A model generated the notes under the pieces. That model made no database searches, was not told where the DNA came from, and saw nothing but the letters and a program-made list of their open reading frames with translations. The translations under genes were made by a program, and so were the position numbers. A stretch of 64,000 nucleotides of DNA from Flavonifractor porci (GTDB lineage: Bacteria; Bacillota; Clostridia; Oscillospirales; Oscillospiraceae): positions 62,001 to 126,000 of the forward strand of contig NZ_JBBHLB010000010.1 in NCBI RefSeq assembly GCF_037572415.1, written 5' to 3'. Below are positions 59,987 through 64,000 of this stretch, in pieces. Within the stretch, counting starts at the first letter, position 1. Each line of letters opens with the position of its first letter.

Positions 59987-60030
59987 CCGGACGGAAAACA
60001 GTGCGGTAAAAACCGCGGAAAGGTGATCAT

Positions 60031-60513
60031 ATGAGTCAGAAAGTACGCAGCGTACTGCTGCTGGCATTGGCGGCCGTGATGGCCATTGGCGCCGCCGGCT
60101 GCGGCGGCGGGACAAAGACCGCCGATATGGACGTATCAAAGGTGATGGAGGCCATGCTGGAGAAGGCTCCTATTGAGGGCGGTATTCAACTGAGCCAGGA
60201 TGATATGCTCAACTTCTACGGCATCCAGGGCGAGGATATGGAGGCCTTTGCCGCCAACCTCGCGGCGGATGGTATCACCGCCAAGGAGATCGTTCTTGTG
60301 AAGGCCAAGGATGAGGACAGCGCCAAGACGGTGGAGAGCAAGCTGCAGAGCCGGCTGGACGCCCGCCGCAATGAGTTTAACAACTATCTGCCCGACCAGT
60401 ATGCCATTGTGGAAAAGAGCGAGGTCAAACGGGACGGCGTCTATGTGCGGCTCATTATCTCTCCCCAGCAGGACGAGCTGGTGGAGCTGTACAACAGCTA
60501 TCTGAAGGGCTGA
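60031..60513 (+). CDS. DUF4358 lipoprotein
   Basis: A 160-residue predicted lipoprotein. The signal peptide ends in GAAGC, with the lipidated Cys near residue 24. The mature part matches the DUF4358 family (MEAMLEKAPIEGGIQLSQDDMLNFYGI split by the usual turns; VKAKDEDSAKTVESKLQSRLDAR). DUF4358 proteins are often encoded beside SGNH hydrolases and MBOAT acyltransferases, which suggests a part in surface-polymer acylation. Here it follows the SLH-SGNH gene by 44 bp, without an MBOAT gene. Function inferred from neighbourhood. Confidence 0.85.
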   Translation: MSQKVRSVLLLALAAVMAIGAAGCGGGTKTADMDVSKVMEAMLEKAPIEGGIQLSQDDMLNFYGIQGEDMEAFAANLAADGITAKEIVLVKAKDEDSAKTVESKLQSRLDARRNEFNNYLPDQYAIVEKSEVKRDGVYVRLIISPQQDELVELYNSYLKG

Positions 60514-60525
60514 TTTCCAAAAAAT

Positions 60526-60557
60526 AAGAACGGCTCCGCTGCAGCGGAGCCGTTCTT
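60526..60557. terminator. Bidirectional terminator
   Basis: A near-perfect palindrome, 15-bp arms (60526-60540 with 60543-60557), with A and T runs on both sides; it serves the DUF4358 gene and the converging antiporter gene. Confidence 0.9.
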
Positions 60558-60560
60558 TTC

Positions 60561-61856
60561 TTATTTCTTTTTCTGAGCGATATCGCGGAGTCGTTCGTGA
60601 TCTTCCAGCAGGGCCTGAGAGGCCAGATCGAAGGCTGCAGCGTCTTCGTAGCGGTTGACCAGTTCGCTCTCCTGCAGGTCGCTGTAATCCTTTTCCTTGC
60701 CATGGTAGACCAGCTTGAGCAGGATGGGGGTGAGGATGGTGGTTGCAATGACCATCAGCACCACGGGGCCAAAGAAGTTGTCGTTCATCAGCCCTGCAGC
60801 GATACCGTTGTTGGCCACGATCAGGGCGACCTCACCACGGGAGATCATACCTACGCCGATGCGGAGGGCGTCCTGACCGGAGTAGCGGCACAGTCTGGCG
60901 CCCAGTCCACAGCCCACCACCTTGGAGGCCACGGCCAGCAGGATCAGCAGGACGGAGAACAGGATGATGGAGGCGCTCATTTTGGGCAGCACCACCTTCA
61001 AGCCGAGGCTGGCAAAGAAGATGGGGGAAAGCAGTGTGTAGGACAGGGTATCGAACCGATCCTGCAAGTAGGCCACACGAGGGGTTTTGGCAAAAATCAG
61101 GCCGGCAATGTAAGCGCCGGTGATGTCGGCCACACCGAATACTTCCTCGGCAAAATAGGCGTATAGCAGGCAAAAGGCAAAGGAGATGACCACAAACCGG
61201 CGCTTATCCCGGTCGTATCGCCTGAACCACCACTCTACCGTCCGATGAAGCACGATCCACACCACCACGCTGATGGCAAAAAAGGCCATGATCTTCAGCA
61301 GAACCATCAGCACGTTGGCGCCGGTGCCGGACATACTGGTGATGATGGTGAGGGCTACGATACCCAGCACGTCGTCGATGATGGCGGCTCCCAGGATGGC
61401 GTTGCCGGAGCGAGTGGACAGTTTTCCGATCTCCTTCAGGGTCTCCACTGTGATGCTGACGGAGGTGGCGGTCAGAATGACGCCGATAAAGACGTTCTGC
61501 AGAAAGGCTTCTGTCCCGGAGTTAAAGAAGCAGGCCAGCGCGAAGCCGCCTGCCAGCGGAACCAACACGCCGATGAGGGCAATGATAAAGGCGGATGCGC
61601 CTGCCTTTTTCAGCTCACCCAGGTCGGTTTCCAGACCGGCGTTGAACATGAGAACGATGACGCCCAGTTCGGCCAGCTGGTCCATCAGCGTGGTTTCCTG
61701 CAGTACGCCCAGCATGGCCGGGCCCAATAGCAGTCCCGCCAACAGGGCGCCGACGACCTGGGGCAATGCAAAGCGTTTCGTGACGATCCCAAGGACCTTG
61801 GTGCTCAGCAGGATGACCGCAATTTCAAACAGAAAATGATAACTCGTATCTACCAC
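60561..61856 (-). CDS. CPA2-family cation:proton antiporter
   Basis: A 431-residue membrane protein with about 12 helices, from the CPA2 (KefB/NapA-like) group. Typical features are LPQVVGALLAGLLLGPAMLG, VLMFNAGLETDLGELKK, GAAIIDDVLGIVAL (the paired Asp that bind Na+ or K+/H+ in CPA2), and GVGMISRGEVALIVA. There is no RCK/TrkA-N domain at the C-terminus, only a short charged tail (about 390-431). The ion specificity is unknown. GTG start at 61856, with GGAG 4 nt upstream. It has its own promoter. Confidence 0.88.
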   Translation of the reverse strand: MVDTSYHFLFEIAVILLSTKVLGIVTKRFALPQVVGALLAGLLLGPAMLGVLQETTLMDQLAELGVIVLMFNAGLETDLGELKKAGASAFIIALIGVLVPLAGGFALACFFNSGTEAFLQNVFIGVILTATSVSITVETLKEIGKLSTRSGNAILGAAIIDDVLGIVALTIITSMSGTGANVLMVLLKIMAFFAISVVVWIVLHRTVEWWFRRYDRDKRRFVVISFAFCLLYAYFAEEVFGVADITGAYIAGLIFAKTPRVAYLQDRFDTLSYTLLSPIFFASLGLKVVLPKMSASIILFSVLLILLAVASKVVGCGLGARLCRYSGQDALRIGVGMISRGEVALIVANNGIAAGLMNDNFFGPVVLMVIATTILTPILLKLVYHGKEKDYSDLQESELVNRYEDAAAFDLASQALLEDHERLRDIAQKKK

Positions 61857-61887
61857 TCCTCTCCAATATGGCTAAAATGCACTATAA

Positions 61888-61916
61888 ATAGTAGTTTGGT
61901 TTGGTTAAAAAGTCAA
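61888..61916 (-). promoter_or_regulatory. Promoter of the antiporter gene
   Basis: On the minus strand TTGACT (61911-61916), a 17-bp spacer and TACTAT (61888-61893). Confidence 0.7.
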
Positions 61917-61980
61917 CTGTCAACCTGGATAGAATTTTAGCCCTCCACCCCGGTACATCCTGAAAAATAAACAAGAAAAA

Positions 61981-62013
61981 TTTTTAGCGGGAACTGTCTA
62001 AAACAGTTCCCGC
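61981..62013 (-). terminator. Terminator after the TetR gene
   Basis: A perfect 11-bp stem (61987-61997 with 62003-62013) followed by an A/T-rich tract on the minus strand. Confidence 0.75.
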
Positions 62014-62033
62014 CAGGAATGTAAATGGATGGG

Positions 62034-62594
62034 TTATGAGGGGGACCCGGATGAGGAAAAGCGCTGAGCCACCCGACGGAATTCATCTTCCAGCAAAAAG
62101 CTGATACGAGCGGCTAACTCAGAGGGTTCCTCTTTCATGTCGTCGGCCAGCCAGCCCAGCATGGTACCGGCCAAGGCATACATATAAAAATCCATGAGAA
62201 ATTCCCGATCCCGCTCCGATAGAACAAGACCCTCAGCGGCGGCGTCCAGAAGCCGGGTGGTCAGGGCACGGGACATGGTAAAGAACTGGCAGTCCAGATG
62301 CTCCCGGCCGCTGGAGCGGTAGATATGATAGATGATGACGTGGTTTTCCTGTATGTAACGAAAGGTCGTCATCAGAGCCTCCTGCCAGGAGGTGCAGGGC
62401 TGCAGAACTTCAGCGGTCTCATGCTCCAGAGACCAGTGGAGCAGGTCATAGATATCCTGGAAATGATAATAGAAGGTCTGCCGGTTGACTTCACAGTCCT
62501 CCACGATCTCCTTGACGGTAATGTCATCCAGAAACTTCTTCTGCAGCAGACGCCGCAGAGAATTGGCGAGCGCAAGTTTGGTGCTGGGAGTCAA
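62034..62594 (-). CDS. TetR/AcrR family regulator, DhaS-like
   Basis: A 186-residue TetR-family protein. The N-terminal helix-turn-helix is FLDDITVKEIVEDCEVNRQTFYYHF (signature VNRQTFYYHF), very like the DhaS/dihydroxyacetone-kinase regulator subgroup, and the C-terminal domain matches TetR_C of that group (LLDAAAEGLVLSERDREFLMDFYMYALAGTM broken by turns). The longer upstream frame is unlikely: TTG 62594 has GGAGG 8 nt upstream and places the domain correctly. It is divergent from the TSCPD gene, with an operator-like palindrome between. The ligand is unknown. Confidence 0.87.
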   Translation of the reverse strand: MTPSTKLALANSLRRLLQKKFLDDITVKEIVEDCEVNRQTFYYHFQDIYDLLHWSLEHETAEVLQPCTSWQEALMTTFRYIQENHVIIYHIYRSSGREHLDCQFFTMSRALTTRLLDAAAEGLVLSERDREFLMDFYMYALAGTMLGWLADDMKEEPSELAARISFLLEDEFRRVAQRFSSSGSPS

Positions 62595-62723
62595 TGGGCA
62601 CACCTCCTCTCGTGAAAGCCGGCTCTGTCGGCTCGGCCATGGTGTAACAAGCACAACCTGCCTTTTGCAGCGCAAAGGGCAGATGCATAAAATGCACAGC
62701 CGCACATCTGCGGCTTTGCGCTT

Positions 62724-62776
62724 ATTATACCACAGCGGTATAAAGAATTGCAATCCTGTCCAAAGTATGGTATGAT
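62724..62776. promoter_or_regulatory. Divergent tetR/TSCPD promoters sharing a -35 box, with operator
   Basis: Rightward: TTGCAA (62748-62753), 17 bp, TATGAT (62771-62776). Leftward: the same TTGCAA, which is its own reverse complement, 18 bp, TATAAT (62724-62729). A perfect palindrome TTATACC-N5-GGTATAA (62725-62743) overlaps the leftward -10 and spacer, and is a good TetR operator candidate. Confidence 0.65.
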
Positions 62777-62814
62777 TTGCCCCGTTAACCGGGAACATCA
62801 AAGGAGAGAGAAAC

Positions 62815-63063
62815 ATGACCATTGATTATCGTCCCAGGGGCGTCTGCTCCAATCGAATGGTGGTGGATGTGGAGAACGGCGTGATCCGCTCCCTCCAGGT
62901 CCAGGGCGGTTGCAACGGCAACCTTCAGGGAATCTCCCGTCTGGTGGAGGGCATGAAGGTGGAGGAGGCCATCCGTCGGCTGGAGGGCATCCGCTGCGGG
63001 TTTAAAGCCACCTCCTGTCCGGACCAGCTGGCCCAGGCGCTGAAGCAGACGGCACAGGCGTAA
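62815..63063 (+). CDS. TSCPD-domain protein (TIGR03905-like)
   Basis: An 82-residue protein. The C-terminal TSCPD motif (KATSCPDQLAQALKQT) and the GGCNGNLQGISRLVEGM segment match a family of small proteins often related to the C-terminal domain of vitamin B12-dependent ribonucleotide reductases. Three cysteines (GVCSNR, GGCNGN, IRCGF) and the TSCPD Cys could bind metal. Its function is unknown. SD AAGGAGAG. It is divergent from a TetR gene that may control it and is followed by a terminator. Confidence 0.88.
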   Translation: MTIDYRPRGVCSNRMVVDVENGVIRSLQVQGGCNGNLQGISRLVEGMKVEEAIRRLEGIRCGFKATSCPDQLAQALKQTAQA

Positions 63064-63070
63064 ACAGAAA

Positions 63071-63106
63071 AAGATGGGACGTGCGTCAGCACGTCCCATC
63101 TTTTTT
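63071..63106. terminator. Bidirectional terminator after the TSCPD gene
   Basis: A 14-bp perfect stem (63071-63084 with 63089-63102), loop GTCA, then T residues. Confidence 0.9.
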
Positions 63107-63124
63107 GTCAATGATGGTTCACCC

Positions 63125-64000
63125 TCAGGCAGCGGGCTTTTCGGCGGTCAGGGCGCCGAAGTTGGACAGAACCTGAGCAAACTCTACACGGGTCAGCTGG
63201 CCGGTGGGCATCAGCTGGCCGGTCTCGTTGCCGGTCATAATACCAGTATAGTAGCAGAAGGTCATGCCGTCCAGAGACTCGGCGGGGATGGAGGCGTAGT
63301 CGGGGGCCTTCTCCATGGAGCCGTCGGCGTCGGGAGCCTTGATGCCCTTGTAGTCGGCATAGGCGGCGATCAGGTCGGCGATCTCAGCGCGGGTGATGGT
63401 CCGATCCTCGCCGAAGGTGGTGCCCTTAAACAGACCCACGGAAGCGGCCCAGTTGATGCTGTCGGAGTACCACTTGCCCTCGGTATCGGTGACGGTGGCC
63501 TTTTCCACAGCGGGAGCGCCCTCCATGTTGTAGAGCACCTGATATACGGTGGCGCGGCTCACCAGGCCGAAGGGAGTAAAGCTGAAGCCGTTGGTGGTGC
63601 TCATCATGTCGTTGTTCACCACATAGCGGACAGCCTCGCCATACCAGGAGGAGAAGTCGGCGTCGGCATACAGAACGGTGATGCGGCCATCGCCTCTGGG
63701 ATTGGCGTACTGCTCGCCTACCACGCCGCCCAGCTCGTCCTTGATGTAGTTGATGAGGACCTCGTTGTCCACCATGACCTCATCCTTCAGGATCTTCACG
63801 TTGTCAGCGCCGAACATGGCGTAGCCGTCGCCGCCGGACTTGAGCATATAGTTGTGGGAGGCCAGGGTATAGGTGGCCTTGGGATCGATGGCGGTGTACT
63901 TACCGGTCTCGTTGTCCAGGACCTGTACGTCCTTGACCCGGCGGTCGCCGGCCACCTTCACGAAGTTACCGGCGTCGTCCAGCTCCACGGAGGTGGGGAT
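63125..64000 (-). CDS. SLH-anchored 5'-nucleotidase/metallophosphatase, partial
   Basis: Open from the right edge to a stop at 63125, giving the last 291 residues of a larger protein. The first part matches the C-terminal domain of 5'-nucleotidases (YTLASHNYMLKSGGDGYAMFG, with NEVLINYIKDELGG). Three SLH repeats follow (DFSSWYGEAVRYVVNNDMMS, KWYSDSINWAASVGLFKGTTFGEDRTITRAEI in two parts, SLDGMTFCYYTGIMTGN). It is probably a surface enzyme that releases phosphate from nucleotides, with the calcineurin-like catalytic domain outside the window. The reading frame at the edge is intact. Confidence 0.85.
   Translation of the reverse strand: MPTSVELDDAGNFVKVAGDRRVKDVQVLDNETGKYTAIDPKATYTLASHNYMLKSGGDGYAMFGADNVKILKDEVMVDNEVLINYIKDELGGVVGEQYANPRGDGRITVLYADADFSSWYGEAVRYVVNNDMMSTTNGFSFTPFGLVSRATVYQVLYNMEGAPAVEKATVTDTEGKWYSDSINWAASVGLFKGTTFGEDRTITRAEIADLIAAYADYKGIKAPDADGSMEKAPDYASIPAESLDGMTFCYYTGIMTGNETGQLMPTGQLTRVEFAQVLSNFGALTAEKPAA

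Overview
This window reads as the chromosome of a G+C-rich, spore-forming member of the Clostridia, most likely Oscillospiraceae (Flavonifractor/Pseudoflavonifractor-like). That placement is an inference from gene content: the sporulation pair yqfC-yqfD, S-layer homology (SLH) domains on surface proteins, the DapL route to meso-diaminopimelate (mDAP), an mDAP-type MurE, an ANTAR regulator beside glnA, and clostridial gene order. Nearly all of the sequence is core chromosome. I saw no tRNA, rRNA, CRISPR array, prophage or complete insertion sequence.

Layout. 1-1294: an ECF sigma factor with a partial membrane anti-sigma-like partner, leftward. 1402-3312: a FUSC-family membrane protein. 3478-5996: mutY, a thymidine kinase and a PflA-like radical SAM enzyme. 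6097-11133: yqfC, yqfD, phoH, an unknown gene, ybeY, a small membrane protein, a REP-associated (RAYT) transposase and era. 11217-16744: an S41-like lipoprotein, recO, phzF and mutS2. 17050-18221: HPr and a VanW protein, flanked by displaced copies of the mutS2 end and the uvrC start. 18488-21894: uvrC, rsmD, coaD and a coiled-coil protein. 22222-36655: the division and cell-wall cluster mraZ, rsmH, ftsL-like, PBP with PASTA domains, murE, mraY, ftsW, murG, murA, ftsQ, DUF881, sbp, ftsZ; murF, murD, murC and ftsA are absent. 36730-39282: malic enzyme and fumarase. 39611-43611: glnA, ANTAR regulator, dapF, dapL. 43661-45761: an ECF transporter S component and a uracil permease. 46081-47340: lysA. 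47431-50943 (leftward): rpmG-secE-nusG-rplK-rplA, then rplJ-rplL behind an L10 leader. 51263-54828: ruvX, two half-size TauE proteins, tcdA and a PrsA-like foldase. 54982-55180: a structured RNA gene. 55214-64000: DUF1292, a class A PBP, an SLH-SGNH protein with a DUF4358 lipoprotein, a CPA2 antiporter, a TetR regulator divergent from a TSCPD protein, and a partial SLH 5'-nucleotidase.

The genes fit together around envelope growth: dapF, dapL and lysA make and consume mDAP, MurE attaches it, MurG, MraY and MurA build lipid II, the two PBPs and FtsW polymerise it, and FtsZ, FtsQ and an FtsL-like protein direct septation. Most transcription units have near-consensus housekeeping promoters with 17-bp spacers and clear intrinsic terminators, so operon limits are easy to draw.

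The most unusual signals are small. GTAG-preceded hairpins (REP-like) occur twice inside the RAYT gene and twice between genes. The mutS2 3' end and the uvrC 5' end each have a second copy that differs almost only at synonymous sites, separated from the working gene by hairpin-rich DNA. The uracil permease leader encodes a short peptide ending in three Phe codons just before a terminator-like hairpin. The tetR/TSCPD divergent promoters appear to share one palindromic -35 box next to a perfect operator-like palindrome. Two leaders or RNA genes with extensive pairing are not firmly identified.
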